Shown here: in pieces, positions 35,097 to 45,882 of the stretch
How the letters are laid out: each line of letters opens with the position of its first letter
Numbering within the stretch: the first letter of the stretch is position 1
Assembly (NCBI RefSeq): GCF_017161445.1
Contig: NZ_CP071060.1
Coordinates: forward strand, 806,001-870,000
From: Niveibacterium microcysteis
GTDB taxonomy: Bacteria; Pseudomonadota; Gammaproteobacteria; Burkholderiales; Rhodocyclaceae
Reading direction: 5' to 3'
Length of the DNA stretch: 64,000 bases
Made by a program: the position numbers and the translations under genes
The notes under the pieces: generated by a model
Told to the model about the DNA's origin: nothing
Database searches by the model: none
Seen by the model: only the letters and a program-made list of their open reading frames with translations

Positions 35097-36161
35097 TCAG
35101 GCGATCTTCTGCGCCAGCTCGCCGGACTTGTAGCGCGCAGCCATGCTGTCGAGCGACAACGCACGGATCTTTTGCGCCTGGCCGGCCGATCCGAACGCCT
35201 CGAAGCGCGCCTTGCAGATCGCCTTCATGGCGTTCTTGGCTTCCAGCAAGTACTTGCGCGGATCGAAGTTCTTGCCGTCCTTCGCGAGATGGCGACGGAT
35301 CGCACCGGTCGAGGCCATGCGCAGATCGGTGTCGATGTTCACCTTGCGCACGCCGTGGCGGATGCCTTCGACGATCTCTTCGACCGGCACGCCATAGGTG
35401 CTGCCCATGTCGCCGCCGAATTCGTTGATGATCGCGAGCCAGTCCTGCGGCACCGATGACGAGCCGTGCATCACCAGATGGGTGTTGGGGATGCGGGCGT
35501 GGATTTCCTTGATGCGGTCGATGCGCAGCACGGCGCCAGTGGGCGGGCGGGTGAACTTGTAGGCCCCGTGCGAGGTGCCGATCGCGATCGCCAGCGCGTC
35601 GACGCCGGTTGCGCGGACGAACTCGGCGGCTTCGTTCGGATCGGTCAGCAACTGATCGTGTGACAGCGCACCTTCGGCGCCGTGGCCGTCTTCCGCTTCG
35701 CCGTGGCCGGTTTCGAGCGAGCCGAGGCAGCCGAGTTCGCCTTCGACCGACACGCCCACAGCGTGCGCGAGTTCAACTACCTTGCGCGTGGTCGCGACGT
35801 TGTAATCGAAGCTCGACGGCGTCTTGGCGTCTTCCAGCAGCGAGCCGTCCATCATCACGCTGGAGAAGCCCGAGCGGATCGCCTGGATGCACACCGCCGG
35901 GCTCGCGCCATGGTCCTGGTGCATCACGACCGGAATATCGGGGTGGGTTTCGAGCGCGGCGAGGATCAGGTGGCGCAGGTAGGCTTCACCCGCGTACTTA
36001 CGCGCGCCTGCGGAGCCCTGCATGATCACCGGGCTGCCGGTTTCCTGCGCGGCCTCCATGATGGCCTGGACCTGTTCCAGGTTGTTGACGTTGAAGGCGG
36101 GCAGGCCGTAGTCGTGTTCCGCTGCGTGATCCAGCAGCTGGCGCATCGAGACGAGAGGCAT
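35097..36161 (-). CDS. cbbA: Class II fructose-bisphosphate aldolase, Calvin-cycle (CbbA) type
   Basis: A 354-residue zinc aldolase making fructose-1,6-bisphosphate (and sedoheptulose-1,7-bisphosphate in Calvin organisms) from DHAP and an aldose phosphate. [38 protein letters not shown] and [11 protein letters not shown] (Zn histidine H, catalytic D), [14 protein letters not shown]..., [11 protein letters not shown] and [11 protein letters not shown] match the proteobacterial CbbA subgroup, distinct from FbaA. It is the second aldolase in this strand's run of carbon genes. The gene follows an FbaA-type aldolase with a terminator between, so it probably has its own promoter. Gene order pgk-pyk-fba is common in betaproteobacteria. 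Confidence 0.95.
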   Translation of the reverse strand: MPLVSMRQLLDHAAEHDYGLPAFNVNNLEQVQAIMEAAQETGSPVIMQGSAGARKYAGEAYLRHLILAALETHPDIPVVMHQDHGASPAVCIQAIRSGFSSVMMDGSLLEDAKTPSSFDYNVATTRKVVELAHAVGVSVEGELGCLGSLETGHGEAEDGHGAEGALSHDQLLTDPNEAAEFVRATGVDALAIAIGTSHGAYKFTRPPTGAVLRIDRIKEIHARIPNTHLVMHGSSSVPQDWLAIINEFGGDMGSTYGVPVEEIVEGIRHGVRKVNIDTDLRMASTGAIRRHLAKDGKNFDPRKYLLEAKNAMKAICKARFEAFGSAGQAQKIRALSLDSMAARYKSGELAQKIA

Positions 36162-36349
36162 CGGATTACTCCATTTCAGGGTGGGTGTGCCGCGAAACGG
36201 GGGGATGTCGCAGGCGAAATCAATGGGCCAGGCCGTGGGGCGCCCATCGCGAGGCCGGCATTCTCGCTGATTTGCGGCGCGAATTCGCGTCAGGATTTTC
36301 CATAACTCGGCCGCGGCAGCAATTCGTCACCCGCCGCACGGCCAAGAAA

Positions 36350-36380
36350 AAAGGCGCCGCCCTTTCGGGACGGCGCCTTT
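36350..36380 (-). terminator. Terminator after the FbaA-type aldolase
   Basis: AAAGGCGCCG (36350-36359) pairs with CGGCGCCTTT (36371-36380), extended by an inner CCC/GGG pair, with TTTTTTCTTG following on the minus strand. Confidence 0.92.
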
Positions 36381-36402
36381 CGGCTGAGCCGGGTGCGGGT
36401 GC

Positions 36403-37479
36403 TTACAGCACGTCGACCGCGTTCAGTTCCTTGAAGGCCTGCTCGAGGCGGGCGATCATGGTTTCCTGGCCCTTGCGCAGCCACACGCGCGGGTCGTAGT
36501 ACTTCTTGTTCGGGCTGTCCGGGCCTTCCGGGTTGCCCAGCTGGCCTTGCAGGTAGCCTTCCTTGGCCTTGTAGTACTTCAGGATGCCTTCCCAGCATGC
36601 CCACTGCGTGTCGGTGTCGATGTTCATCTTGATGACGCCGTAGGACACCGAGTCCGCGATTTCCTGTGCCGTGGAGCCCGAACCGCCGTGGAACACGAAG
36701 TTCAGGGTCTTGGCCGGTACGCCGAACTTCTCCGACACGTACTTCTGCGAGTTGTCGAGGATCGACGGGGTCAGCTTCACGTTACCCGGCTTGTACACGC
36801 CGTGCACGTTGCCGAACGAGGCCGCGATGGTGAAACGCGGGCTGATCTTGATCAGCTTCTCGTAGGCATAGGCCACGTCTTCCGGCTGGGTGTAGAGGGC
36901 CGACTGATCCATGTGGCTGTTGTCGACGCCGTCTTCTTCACCGCCCGTGCAGCCCAGTTCGAGCTCCAGCGTCATGCCCATCTTGGCCATGCGAGCGAGG
37001 TACTTCTCGCAGATCTCGATGTTCTCTTCCAGCGACTCTTCCGACAGGTCGAGCATGTGCGAGGAGAACAGCGGCTTGCCGGTTTCGGCGAAGTGCTTCT
37101 CACCGGCGTCGAGCAGGCCGTCGATCCACGGCAGCAGCTTCTTGGCTGCGTGGTCGGTGTGCACGATGACCGGCACGCCGTAGGCGGCAGCCACGGCGTG
37201 CACATGCTTGGCACCGGAGATCGCGCCGATGATCGCGGCTTGCTGACCTTCGAGCTTGAGGCCCTTGCCGGCGATGAACTGTGCGCCACCGTTCGAGAAC
37301 TGAACGATGACCGGAGCCTTCACCTTGGCGGCGGCTTCCAGCACGGCGTTGATCGAGTCGGTGCCAACGCAGTTGACGGCGGGCAGCGCGAACTTGTTCG
37401 CCTTGGCGATTTCGAACACCTTCTGCACGTCGTCACCGGTGATGACACCCGGCTTCACGAAATCAAAAATCTTGGACAT
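36403..37479 (-). CDS. fbaA: Class II fructose-bisphosphate aldolase, FbaA type
   Basis: A 358-residue zinc aldolase of the E. coli FbaA subgroup (E. coli: 359). MSKIFDFVKPGVITGDDVQKVFEIAKANKFALPAVNCVGTDSINA, VPVIVHTDHAAKKLLPWIDGLLDAGE with Zn/catalytic residues, ELELGCTGGEEDGVDN, FGNVHGVYKPGNV and the NFVFHGGSGS phosphate-binding loop are all present. It cleaves FBP in glycolysis and condenses it in gluconeogenesis. The genome piece thus carries two different class II aldolases side by side, with pyk upstream and cbbA downstream. Confidence 0.97.
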   Translation of the reverse strand: MSKIFDFVKPGVITGDDVQKVFEIAKANKFALPAVNCVGTDSINAVLEAAAKVKAPVIVQFSNGGAQFIAGKGLKLEGQQAAIIGAISGAKHVHAVAAAYGVPVIVHTDHAAKKLLPWIDGLLDAGEKHFAETGKPLFSSHMLDLSEESLEENIEICEKYLARMAKMGMTLELELGCTGGEEDGVDNSHMDQSALYTQPEDVAYAYEKLIKISPRFTIAASFGNVHGVYKPGNVKLTPSILDNSQKYVSEKFGVPAKTLNFVFHGGSGSTAQEIADSVSYGVIKMNIDTDTQWACWEGILKYYKAKEGYLQGQLGNPEGPDSPNKKYYDPRVWLRKGQETMIARLEQAFKELNAVDVL

Positions 37480-37518
37480 GGATTCTTCCAATCTCTGGGT
37501 TGGATGGGGAGATCCGGA

Positions 37519-38955
37519 TCAGCTGTTTTCGCCGATACGGACGATCTTCAGGCTGTTCGTTCCGCCAGACTGGCCCACCGGGTCACCACAGGTGAAGACC
37601 ACGATGTCGCCCGGCTGCACAACCTTGTTCTTCAGCAGGATCTTTTCGGCATCGCGGAGCAGGCGCTCGCGATCGACGTTGTCTTGCGGCGGCGTCAGGA
37701 TCGGATAGACCTCGCGCATCAGCGCGCACTTGCGAACCGTTTCCTGATCCGGCGTCAGTGCGTAGACCGGCACGCCGCAGTTCAGACGGCTCATCCACAG
37801 CGCGGTCGAGCCGGACTGCGTCAGCGCGGCGATCGCCTTGGCGCCCATATGGTGCGCGGTGAACAGCGCGGCCATGGCGATCGACTGGTCGATACGGCTG
37901 AAGGTACGGTCGAGGAAGTGCTGGTCGAGCGTGATCGGGTTGAACTTCTCGGCTTCGGTCGCAACGCGCGCCATCACCTCGACGGTTTCAACCGGGAACT
38001 TGCCGGCGGCGGTCTCGGCCGACAGCATCACCGCGTCGGTACCATCGAGCACCGCGTTGGCAACGTCGGACACTTCTGCGCGGGTCGGAACCGGGCTGGA
38101 GATCATCGATTCCATCATCTGGGTCGCGGTGATCGTCAGCTTGTTCATTTCGCGGGCGATGCGGATCATGCGCTTTTGCAGCGCCGGCACCGCAGCTTCG
38201 CCAACTTCAACAGCCAGGTCGCCACGGGCAACCATGATGCCGTCGGAGGAGTTCAGGATCTCTTCCAGCGCCTTCAGTTCAACGGCTTCGGTACGCTCGA
38301 TCTTGGCGATCGTCAGCGCATGGCCGCCGGCCGCGCGCATCAGCGTCTTGGCCATGTACATGTCGGCTGCGCTCTTCGGGAAGGACACGGCGAGGAAGTC
38401 GACGCCGATCTGTGCGGCGGTCTTGATGTCTTCCATGTCCTTGGCGGTCAGCGCCGGAGCGGTCAGGCCGCCACCCTTGCGGTTGATGCCCTTGTTGTTC
38501 GACAGCTCGCCGCCTTGAACGACCTTGGTGTGGATCTCGGTGCCCTTGACCTTTTCCACTTCCAGCGTGATCTTGCCGTCGTCCAGCAGCAGGATGGTGC
38601 CGGGCGAAACGTCGCGCGGCAGTTCCTTGTAGTCGAGGCCAACGCGATCCTGGTTACCCATTTCGCAGGTGGCGTCGAGGATGAACTTCGCGCCGTTAGC
38701 CAGCGTGATCTTGTTCTTCTCGAACTTGCCGACGCGGATCTTCGGGCCTTGCAGGTCACCGAGGATGCCGACGTTACGACCGACCTTGGCGGCCGCTGCG
38801 CGAACCATGTTGGCGCGAGCGATATGGTCTTCAGGCTTGCCGTGCGAGAAGTTCATGCGAACTACGTCGACGCCTGCAGCGATCATGCGCTCAAGCGTTT
38901 CCGGATCCGACGACGAAGGTCCGAGGGTGGCGACGATTTTGGTATGGCGTTGCAT
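37519..38955 (-). CDS. pyk: Pyruvate kinase
   Basis: A 478-residue glycolytic enzyme transferring phosphate from PEP to ADP. MQRHTKIVATLGPSSSDPETLERMIAAGVDVVRMNFSHG, GDLQGPKIRVG, SPGTILLLDDGKI, TIAKIERTEAVELKALEEIL (catalytic K and E), MVARGDLAVEVG and TRAEVSDVANAVLDGTDAVMLSAETAAG are the family blocks; the C-terminal regulatory domain is intact. The start is supported by AAAGGAG 6-12 bases upstream. An inverted repeat and a second hairpin lie between pyk and pgk, so pyk may be separately regulated. A 40-bp gap separates it from fbaA. Confidence 0.97.
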   Translation of the reverse strand: MQRHTKIVATLGPSSSDPETLERMIAAGVDVVRMNFSHGKPEDHIARANMVRAAAAKVGRNVGILGDLQGPKIRVGKFEKNKITLANGAKFILDATCEMGNQDRVGLDYKELPRDVSPGTILLLDDGKITLEVEKVKGTEIHTKVVQGGELSNNKGINRKGGGLTAPALTAKDMEDIKTAAQIGVDFLAVSFPKSAADMYMAKTLMRAAGGHALTIAKIERTEAVELKALEEILNSSDGIMVARGDLAVEVGEAAVPALQKRMIRIAREMNKLTITATQMMESMISSPVPTRAEVSDVANAVLDGTDAVMLSAETAAGKFPVETVEVMARVATEAEKFNPITLDQHFLDRTFSRIDQSIAMAALFTAHHMGAKAIAALTQSGSTALWMSRLNCGVPVYALTPDQETVRKCALMREVYPILTPPQDNVDRERLLRDAEKILLKNKVVQPGDIVVFTCGDPVGQSGGTNSLKIVRIGENS

Positions 38956-38980
38956 CCGAGCTCCTTTTTGGGGGGATGTC

Positions 38981-38999
38981 ATGACGGTCATTCCGTCAT
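38981..38999. promoter_or_regulatory. Palindrome upstream of pyk
   Basis: ATGACGG-TCATT-CCGTCAT is a perfect 7-bp inverted repeat 26-44 bp before the pyk start. It may be an operator or an RNA hairpin. It does not fit the HexR or Cra consensus as I know them. Confidence 0.4.
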
Positions 39000-39020
39000 C
39001 AGGGGGGAGAGGAACCGGGA

Positions 39021-39048
39021 GCGGGAAGCGCCGCAACGCACTTCCCGC
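39021..39048 (-). other. Hairpin in the pgk-pyk intergenic region
   Basis: GCGGGAAG and CTTCCCGC form an 8-bp stem with a 12-base loop. No T-run follows, so a terminator role is uncertain; a TAGAAT just upstream of it (39063-39058, minus) could be a -10 element for pyk. Confidence 0.4.
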
Positions 39049-39126
39049 GCACCGTTGATTCTAGTTTGCAGCGTTAAGGTCTGCCGCAAATGCGCACGGC
39101 GACGCAGGCCGCCGCGCTCATCTGCG

Positions 39127-40311
39127 TCAGGCCTCGGCGCGCTTCATCAGCGCGTCGACCGCCGGCAGGGTCTTGCCCTCGAGGAACTCGAGGAAGGCAC
39201 CGCCGCCGGTCGAGATGTAGCTGACCTTGTCGGTGATGCCGAACTTGCCGATCGCAGCCACGGTGTCGCCACCGCCAGCGATCGAGAAACCTTCAGAGTC
39301 GGCGATCGCGTCGGCAATTGCCTTCGTACCGCCGGCGAACTGTTCGAACTCGAACACGCCAACCGGGCCGTTCCAGACGATCGTGCCCGCGGCCTTGAGC
39401 TGTTCAGCCAGCGCCGCAGCGGTGTTCGGGCCGATGTCGAGAATCATCTCGTCAGCACCGACATCGGCTGCCGCTTTGGTGGTTGCCGCCGCATCGGCCT
39501 TGAATTCGGTGGCGACGACGACATCGGTCGGGATCGGCACGCCGGCACCGCGCGCAGCCATCTTTTCGATGATGCGTTTGGCTTCCGGCACCAGATCGGC
39601 TTCCATCAGCGACTTGCCGACGGGCAGGCCCGAGGCCGCCATAAAGGTGTTGGCGATGCCGCCACCCACGATCAGCTGATCAACCTTGTCTGCGAGGCTG
39701 TCGAGAATCGTGAGCTTGGTCGAAACCTTCGAGCCCGCGACGATCGCGACCAGCGGGCGCTTCGGGTTGCCCAGTGCACGGCCGATCGCATCCAGTTCGG
39801 CGGCCATCAGCGGGCCCGCGCAGGCAACCGGAGCGGCCATTGCCAGGGCATGCGTGGTGGCTTCGGCGCGGTGTGCAGTACCGAAGGCATCATTGGCATA
39901 AACATCGCAGAGCTTCGCCATTTTGGCGGCCAGCTCTTCGTTGTTCTTCTTTTCGCCCTTGTTGACGCGGCAGTTCTCGAGAACGACCACTTCGCCCGGC
40001 TTCACGTCGAAACCGCCATCGACCCAGTTCTGAACCAGACGCACCGGCATGTTCAGCAACTCGGACAGACGTTGTGCGCAGGGGGCCAGGGAATCATCAG
40101 GCTTGAATTCGCCTTCGGTCGGACGACCGAGGTGCGAGGTCACCATGACACCGGCGCCTTTTTCCAGGGCCAGCTTGATGCCGGTCACCGAGGCGCGGAT
40201 ACGGGTGTCGTCAGTGATATTGCCGGCATCGTCCTGCGGGACGTTCATGTCGGCGCGGATGAATACACGCTTGCCCGCGAGGTCCAGATCGGACAGTTTC
40301 TTGAATTGCAT
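39127..40311 (-). CDS. pgk: Phosphoglycerate kinase
   Basis: A 394-residue enzyme interconverting 1,3-bisphosphoglycerate and 3-phosphoglycerate. [87 protein letters not shown] (usual GGAKVSxK, here A-G-S) and [28 protein letters not shown] are recognisable. The K-to-S change in AGSKVS relative to GGAKVS is mild and common. The gene follows gap with a terminator between. Confidence 0.97.
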   Translation of the reverse strand: MQFKKLSDLDLAGKRVFIRADMNVPQDDAGNITDDTRIRASVTGIKLALEKGAGVMVTSHLGRPTEGEFKPDDSLAPCAQRLSELLNMPVRLVQNWVDGGFDVKPGEVVVLENCRVNKGEKKNNEELAAKMAKLCDVYANDAFGTAHRAEATTHALAMAAPVACAGPLMAAELDAIGRALGNPKRPLVAIVAGSKVSTKLTILDSLADKVDQLIVGGGIANTFMAASGLPVGKSLMEADLVPEAKRIIEKMAARGAGVPIPTDVVVATEFKADAAATTKAAADVGADEMILDIGPNTAAALAEQLKAAGTIVWNGPVGVFEFEQFAGGTKAIADAIADSEGFSIAGGGDTVAAIGKFGITDKVSYISTGGGAFLEFLEGKTLPAVDALMKRAEA

Positions 40312-40471
40312 GGCGATGTTCTCGATTTCAAGGGGTGAGAATCCGGGGCCGCGCACCGCTCTATGGCGTCGGCGCTTGCGCAACTGCCAGTGTGCCTGCG
40401 CGTGTGCCGTGGCACGTTGCGCAAACTCAAACCGGTAGAGGGGCGGTGACCGGAGATCGAGGCCAGAAAAA

Positions 40472-40513
40472 ACACGGAGGTCCCAGCGGCCTATGGCGCC
40501 AGGAGCTCCGTGT
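40472..40513 (-). terminator. Terminator after gap
   Basis: ACACGGAG (40472-40479) pairs with CTCCGTGT (40506-40513) across a 26-base loop that has its own small stem; TTTTTTCTGG follows on the minus strand. Confidence 0.75.
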
Positions 40514-40534
40514 CAGTTCATGCGCTCAGGCCAA

Positions 40535-41560
<1,026 letters not shown>

Positions 41561-41644
41561 CTATGTCCCTGAACGACTGCCGCGTTGCGCGCGACCGGCA
41601 CCGGACCGGGGGAGTCCATGTGCGCCTAAGAAATCACATCGACT

Positions 41645-43648
41645 TTACAGCAGCGCTTCGACTGCCTTTTTGACGTAATCGGGGGTAAACCCAAAATGTT
41701 TGAACAATTCGCCAGCCGGAGCGGACTCTCCGAAGCTGTCCATGCCGATTACGGCACCGTTTGAGCCCACATAACGGTACCAATGGGCTGAAACACCGGC
41801 TTCGACAGCCACTTTCGGCAGGTTTGCAGGCAAAACCGCGGCTTTGTAGGCGGCGTCCTGCTTGTCGAACAGATTGGTGCTGGGCATCGACACGACACGT
41901 ACCGGGATGCCGGCTTCGGCGAGTTGCTTCTGCGCCGTCAGTGCGAGCGCGACTTCCGAACCCGTGGCCATGATGACCGCCTTGGCGCCTTCGGCGTCGG
42001 ACAGCACATAGCCGCCGCGGCGAATGTCCGCGATCTGCTGGGCGCTGCGCGCAACGAAGGGCAGGTTCTGGCGCGACAGCGCGAGCACCGTCGGGCCGTC
42101 GGCACGCTCCAGCGCGTTGATCCAGCCGGCCGCGGTTTCCACCGTGTCGCAGGGGCGCCAGACATCCAGGTTCGGGATGATGCGCAGGCTGGCGACATGC
42201 TCCACCGGCTGGTGCGTCGGGCCGTCTTCGCCGAGACCGATCGAATCGTGCGTGTAGACCATGATCTGGCGTTGCTTCATCAGCGCCGCCATGCGGATCG
42301 CGTTGCGCGCGTAGTCCGAGAACACCAGGAAGGTCGCGGTGTAGGGGATGAAGCCGCCGTGCAGTGCGAGGCCGTTGGCGATCGCGGTCATACCGAACTC
42401 GCGCACACCGTAGTTGATGTAGTTGCCGCCTGCGTCGCGGGTCACGCTCTTGGAGCCGGACCACAGCGTCAGGTTGGAACCGGCGAGGTCGGCGGAACCG
42501 CCCAGCAGTTCGGGCAGTGCCGGCGCCAGCGCCTCGATGGCGTTCTGGCTGGCCTTGCGGGTGGCGATGGTTTCGCCCTTCTCGACGATCTTCGCGAGCG
42601 CGGCGTCGCGCTTGGCCGACCAGTCGGCGGGCAGTTCGCCGGCCATGCGGCGCACGAACTCGGCGGCCAGTTCCGGGAAGGCAGCCTTGTACGCGGCGAA
42701 GCGGGTGTTCCACTCGGTCTCGCGGGCGGCACCGGCTTCCTTGGCGCTCCATTGTGCGTAGACGTCAGCAGGGATCTCGAATGCGGGGTGGTCCCAGCCG
42801 ATCACCTTGCGCGTGGCTTCGATTTCCGCGGCACCGAGCGGCGCGCCGTGTGAATCGTGACTGTCGGCCTTGTTCGGCGAGCCCATGCCGATGATCGTCT
42901 TGCAGATGATCAGCGTCGGCTTGCTCGTCTCGGCCTTTGCCGACACGGTGGCGGCGTCGATTGCAGCAGCGTCGTGCCCGTCGATCGGGCCAATCACCTG
43001 CCAGCCGTAGGCTTCGAAGCGCTTCTTGGTGTCGTCGGTGAACCAGCCTTCGACATGGCCGTCGATCGAGATGCCGTTATCGTCGTAGTACGCGATAAGC
43101 TTGCCCAGGCCCAGCGTGCCGGCGAGCGAGCAGGCCTCGTGCGAGACGCCTTCCATCAGGCAGCCGTCGCCAAGGAAGGTGTAGGTGTAGTGATCCACCA
43201 CCGCATGGCCGGGGCGGTTGAATTCAGCGGCGAGCAGTTTCTCTGCGAGTGCGAAACCCACTGCGTTCGTAACGCCCTGGCCGAGCGGGCCGGTGGTGGT
43301 CTCGACGCCCGGCGTGTAGCCGACTTCGGGGTGGCCCGGCGTCTTCGAATGGAACTGGCGGAAATTCTTCAGATCTTCGATCGAGACGTCGTAGCCGGTC
43401 AGGTGCAACAACGCGTAGATCAGCATCGAGCCGTGGCCATTGCTGAGGATGAAGCGATCGCGATCGGCCCACTTCGGATTGGCCGGGTTGTGGCGCAGGT
43501 GGCGGCGCCACACGACTTCGGCGATTTCGGCCATGCCCATCGGCATGCCGGGGTGGCCGGAGTTGGCCTTCTGAACGGCATCCATGGCAAGCGCGCGAAT
43601 GGCGCCGGTCAGCGCGTTGAATGCGGGAAGCGGGCGATTGGTCGACAT
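41645..43648 (-). CDS. tkt: Transketolase
   Basis: A 667-residue TPP enzyme moving two-carbon units between sugar phosphates in the pentose phosphate and Calvin pathways. The start [38 protein letters not shown] is canonical. TPP-binding [35 protein letters not shown], the H of GHDAAAID, and the [22 protein letters not shown] segment are intact, as is the C-terminal domain. An ATG nine bases further upstream is possible. It lies 180 bp downstream of prk with a hairpin between. Confidence 0.97.
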   Translation of the reverse strand: MSTNRPLPAFNALTGAIRALAMDAVQKANSGHPGMPMGMAEIAEVVWRRHLRHNPANPKWADRDRFILSNGHGSMLIYALLHLTGYDVSIEDLKNFRQFHSKTPGHPEVGYTPGVETTTGPLGQGVTNAVGFALAEKLLAAEFNRPGHAVVDHYTYTFLGDGCLMEGVSHEACSLAGTLGLGKLIAYYDDNGISIDGHVEGWFTDDTKKRFEAYGWQVIGPIDGHDAAAIDAATVSAKAETSKPTLIICKTIIGMGSPNKADSHDSHGAPLGAAEIEATRKVIGWDHPAFEIPADVYAQWSAKEAGAARETEWNTRFAAYKAAFPELAAEFVRRMAGELPADWSAKRDAALAKIVEKGETIATRKASQNAIEALAPALPELLGGSADLAGSNLTLWSGSKSVTRDAGGNYINYGVREFGMTAIANGLALHGGFIPYTATFLVFSDYARNAIRMAALMKQRQIMVYTHDSIGLGEDGPTHQPVEHVASLRIIPNLDVWRPCDTVETAAGWINALERADGPTVLALSRQNLPFVARSAQQIADIRRGGYVLSDAEGAKAVIMATGSEVALALTAQKQLAEAGIPVRVVSMPSTNLFDKQDAAYKAAVLPANLPKVAVEAGVSAHWYRYVGSNGAVIGMDSFGESAPAGELFKHFGFTPDYVKKAVEALL

Positions 43649-43792
43649 CTTGAACACTCTGGGTTGGTCCGGGATGGCCTGGCGCGACTTTCGGACGGAC
43701 GCGTCTCAGACGGCCGATGCACCGTTGCGGTGCAGCAAAGACCGTAATTATGAGCGAAAACCGTTTATGGGCGTTAGCTGGTTTTCCTTATG

Positions 43793-43817
43793 GCCCTCTG
43801 CCGGGGCAGAAGGGCCC
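43793..43817 (-). terminator. Hairpin between prk and tkt
   Basis: GGCCCTTCTGCC and GGCAGAGGGCC (minus strand) form a near-perfect 11-bp stem with one bulge. No T-run follows, so it may be a weak terminator or an mRNA-stabilising element. Confidence 0.45.
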
Positions 43818-43827
43818 CTGCCCGTGC

Positions 43828-44703
43828 TCAGAGCAGTGCGCGCCGGCGTTCGATCAGGCGCAGCACGAGCGGCGTCATGATCAGCTGAATCGCTAGATCC
43901 ATCTTGCCGCCCGGCACCACGATGGTATTCGGACGGCTCATCCACGATCCATCCAGCATGGCCAGCAGATAGGGGAAATCGGTGCTTTTCGGATCGCGAA
44001 AACGGATCACCACCATCGATTCATCGAGGGTCGGGACGTTGCGCGCGATAAAAGGATTTGAAGTATCGACCAGCGGCACGCGCTGGAAGTTGATGTGGGT
44101 GCGCGAGAACTGGGGGACGATGTAGTGCACATAGTCCGGCATCCGGCGCAGGATCGTGTCCTGCACGGCGTCGATCGAGTATCCGCGGACCTTGGTGTCG
44201 CGCAGCACCTTCTGCACCCACTCAAGGTTGATGATGGGCACCACCCCGATCAGCAGGTCGACATGGCGGACCAGATCGATCGTGTCCGTGACGATGCCGC
44301 CGTGCAGCCCTTCGTAGAGCAGGCAGTCGGTATCGGGCGGGATGTCCTCCCACGGCGTGAAGGTGCCGGGCCGTTGCTTCCACTGCGAAGCCTCGGTTTC
44401 GTCGTGCAGGTACCAGCGGCGTTGGCCGGTGCCGCTTTCCCCGTAGTTGCGGAAACAGGCCTCGAGCTCGGTGAAGAGATTGCCATCGGGGCCAAAGTGC
44501 GACAGGGGCGGGCCGCCCTTGCGCTCGGCCTTGGCGATGGCGCGCCGCATGCCTTCGCGGTCGTAGCGGTGGAATGCATCCCCCGCGACGAAGGCGGCTT
44601 CGACCATCTCGCGCCGGAAGATCCACTCGAAACTCTTCTGTACGGTCGTCGTGCCTGCGCCAGACGAGCCGGTAACGGCGATGATCGGATGCTTCGCGGA
44701 CAC
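43828..44703 (-). CDS. prk: Phosphoribulokinase
   Basis: A 291-residue class I (proteobacterial) phosphoribulokinase making ribulose-1,5-bisphosphate from ribulose-5-phosphate and ATP. P-loop GSSGAGTTTV near residues 12-20, GDAFHRYDREGM, the FGPDGNLF / YLHDETEA segment, LLYEGLHGG with a Walker B-like E, RDTKVRGYSIDAVQDTILRRMPDYVHYI, and the C-terminal basic end are typical (E. coli PrkB is about this size). RuBisCO is not in this window, so autotrophy is not proven; in several heterotrophs the kinase stands alone. Divergent from a small membrane protein gene. Confidence 0.95.
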   Translation of the reverse strand: MSAKHPIIAVTGSSGAGTTTVQKSFEWIFRREMVEAAFVAGDAFHRYDREGMRRAIAKAERKGGPPLSHFGPDGNLFTELEACFRNYGESGTGQRRWYLHDETEASQWKQRPGTFTPWEDIPPDTDCLLYEGLHGGIVTDTIDLVRHVDLLIGVVPIINLEWVQKVLRDTKVRGYSIDAVQDTILRRMPDYVHYIVPQFSRTHINFQRVPLVDTSNPFIARNVPTLDESMVVIRFRDPKSTDFPYLLAMLDGSWMSRPNTIVVPGGKMDLAIQLIMTPLVLRLIERRRALL

Positions 44704-44824
44704 GGCGCCTCCTCCGATGGTCAGGAACCCATGTTAGCGCAAGCCCGGTGCGGCCGGACAGGCCCTTCAGAGCGCGTGTGACCGACTACAATCGGCGGCT
44801 CAATCAGGGCCCCAGGAGACCCCC

Positions 44825-45064
44825 ATGCGTTTGATCGTGATTCTGATCGTGCTGGCCATCGTGGGCTGGCTGGCGGCAAGCAACCTCAAGAATCAGGGGG
44901 CGGCCGTCAGCAATGCGGCGCGGCAGGCCGGCGTCGAAGTGTCGCAAAGCGCGACACCACGTGAACAGGTTGAAGCGGTGGGTAAGGCGGTTGAGAAGAT
45001 CCAGGAACAGGAAGCTGAAAAGCGCCAGCAGATCCTGGATCAGGCAGAGGGCGGCACGAAGTAG
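44825..45064 (+). CDS. Small membrane-anchored protein
   Basis: A 79-residue protein with an N-terminal hydrophobic helix (MRLIVILIVLAIVGWLAASNL) and a charged, helical tail (AVEKIQEQEAEKRQQILDQAEG). AGGAG lies just upstream of the ATG, supporting the start. No family is recognised. It stands between divergent prk and the convergent inositol phosphatase family gene. Confidence 0.7.
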   Translation: MRLIVILIVLAIVGWLAASNLKNQGAAVSNAARQAGVEVSQSATPREQVEAVGKAVEKIQEQEAEKRQQILDQAEGGTK

Positions 45065-45079
45065 TTCGCGTCGGGCGGT

Positions 45080-45880
45080 CTAGCCGCCGGCGCGCAGCAG
45101 CCAGCCGAGCCATTGCGCATGTAGCGCGGGGCTGGCTGCAACGACGACGGACTGCTTGCCGCTCGGGCTCGCGCGCAACGGACTGCCGTCCAGCGCGCTG
45201 GCGACGCCGCCTGATTCTTCGACCAGCAATCGGCCGGCGGCGTAGTCCCACAGCATCTGGCCGCCGTGCAGATACACATCCAGCCGGCCGGCCGCGATAA
45301 AACACCATTCCAGCGCGCTCGAACCAAAGTTGCGAAGCGAGAAGCACGGCGAGTTCACCGCGAGATGCGCGGCAAGCGCGGGTGGAACGCGTTTGAAATC
45401 AACCCCGCCGACTGCCGCGGAGAGGGTGTCGGGCGGTTGGCGAAGCGGCAGGCGTTGGCCGTTGAGCCAGGCGCCGGCGCCTCGCCCGGCGTAGAAGGCT
45501 TCATCGGCGATCGGGTTGTAGACCACCCCGAATTGGGTTTCGCCGTTGACCAGAAAACCGACCGACAGGCCGAAAACCGGGATGCCGTTGGCGAAATTGG
45601 TGGTGCCGTCGATCGGATCGATCACCCACAAGCCCTGCGCGCCCTGCGCCCAGCAGTCGCGTTGCTGCTCGGCGCTCATTTCCTCGCCCAGCACCGGCGC
45701 ATCGACGACGTCCATCAGGCGCTCGGCAAGGGCTCGCTGCGTTGCGCCATCCGCCTCGGTCAGCGAACTGCCGTCGGATTTATGCTGGCGCCCGGCTTTC
45801 AGATAGAGCGGCATGGTGACTTCGCGCGCCACCTCACGGACTACGGATTCGAGCGCGCGTGCGCGAGCGAACATCGGCAT
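45080..45880 (-). CDS. Inositol monophosphatase family protein
   Basis: A 266-residue Mg-dependent phosphatase of the IMPase/CysQ/SuhB superfamily. The metal-binding GEEMSAEQ, DPIDGTTNFANGIPVFGLSVGF and the C-terminal WDYAAGRLLVEESGG are all intact. ATG 45880 is preferred: GCGGAG lies nine bases upstream, and this start clears the redoxin stop by two bases, whereas an upstream GTG would overlap it. It is the second gene after redoxin on the minus strand. Whether it acts on myo-inositol phosphate, PAP or another substrate is unknown. Confidence 0.9.
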   Translation of the reverse strand: MPMFARARALESVVREVAREVTMPLYLKAGRQHKSDGSSLTEADGATQRALAERLMDVVDAPVLGEEMSAEQQRDCWAQGAQGLWVIDPIDGTTNFANGIPVFGLSVGFLVNGETQFGVVYNPIADEAFYAGRGAGAWLNGQRLPLRQPPDTLSAAVGGVDFKRVPPALAAHLAVNSPCFSLRNFGSSALEWCFIAAGRLDVYLHGGQMLWDYAAGRLLVEESGGVASALDGSPLRASPSGKQSVVVAASPALHAQWLGWLLRAGG

Positions 45881-45882
45881 GT

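Noticed and set aside
36547..40338. Plus-strand open frame of 1263 codons opposite fbaA, pyk and pgk
   Set aside because: It lies wholly antisense to three conserved enzymes; its sequence is His/Arg/Asp-rich with no family signature. It is the usual mirror of GC-biased codon use.
41634..42752. Minus-strand 372-codon frame inside tkt
   Set aside because: It is a shifted frame of the transketolase coding strand and has no family features.
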